The notes below the pieces were generated by a model that was not told the origin of the DNA, searched no databases, and saw nothing but the letters and a program-made list of their open reading frames with translations. 64,000 nt of DNA from Parvimonas sp035282405 (GTDB taxonomy: Bacteria; Bacillota; Clostridia; Tissierellales; Peptoniphilaceae): contig NZ_JAYKBP010000001.1 of NCBI RefSeq assembly GCF_035282405.1, positions 526,088 to 590,087 on the forward strand, in the 5' to 3' direction. Positions 63,683 through 64,000 of the stretch are shown piece by piece. Position 1 is the stretch's first letter. Each line of letters begins with the position of its first letter. A program made the translations under genes and the position numbers.

Positions 63683-64000
<318 letters not shown>

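Overview
The window is about 64 kb of very AT-rich DNA with compact, mostly minus-strand operons, AGGAGG-type ribosome binding sites, TTGACA-17-TATAAT promoters and U-tailed terminators. This points to a low-GC Firmicute of the anaerobic Gram-positive coccus type (Tissierellia). The oxygen-sensitive NrdD/NrdG pair, class B sortase, T-box on proS, LXG toxin, phosphocholine genes and a D-aspartate cross-bridge gene set fit a Parvimonas-like organism. That genus guess is inference, not proof.

Layout. 1-7890 (minus): a core operon yicC-gmk-rpoZ-coaBC-priA-def-fmt-rsmB, with rsmB cut by the window edge. 8089-10135 (plus): a small membrane protein, the tmRNA gene ssrA, and two lipoproteins. 10480-11758 (plus): a two-gene TsuA/TsuB-like (YeeE/YeeD) operon in which both genes have an in-frame UGA. 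The first UGA is followed by a hairpin whose AGGUCU tip matches my recollection of the E. coli fdhF SECIS. I read both genes as selenoproteins; this is the most striking observation here. 11907-16810 (minus): a small secreted/membrane protein pair behind a CopY/BlaI-like operator, then rqcH and the ECF module ecfT-ecfA2-ecfA1.

16935-26000 (minus) is a phosphocholine surface-decoration region: a wHTH-LicC-LicA fusion, a small membrane protein and a frameshifted NCS1 permease; two paralogous membrane proteins; and an operon of glycosyltransferase, two LicD proteins and a Wzx-like flippase. 26117-27394 holds a sortase B and folA. 27637-31440 is a type VII (LXG) toxin cassette with two tandem TipC-like immunity proteins and two small LXG partners, one frameshifted. 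31771-37417 carries a TDT transporter, a DUF169 protein, tex and lpdA. 37570-41366 is a tandem array of five CPBP intramembrane proteases, followed by about 0.9 kb of non-coding, hairpin- and repeat-rich DNA.

42314-55405 has yaaA, an ABC-ATPase remnant, two small membrane proteins, two ABC exporter pairs, a CDF metal exporter, nrdD-nrdG with candidate NrdR boxes, and a DUF454 protein. 55525-58061 has proS with its T-box leader, and dps. 58177-63434 holds murE, an asparagine-synthetase-like amidotransferase, an ATP-grasp ligase and an aspartate racemase. The last three match the known D-Asp/D-isoasparagine cross-bridge pathway of lysine-type peptidoglycan. The window ends with a tRNA-Phe/Gly/Cys operon and a direct duplication of the DNA at the 5' end of tRNA-Phe.
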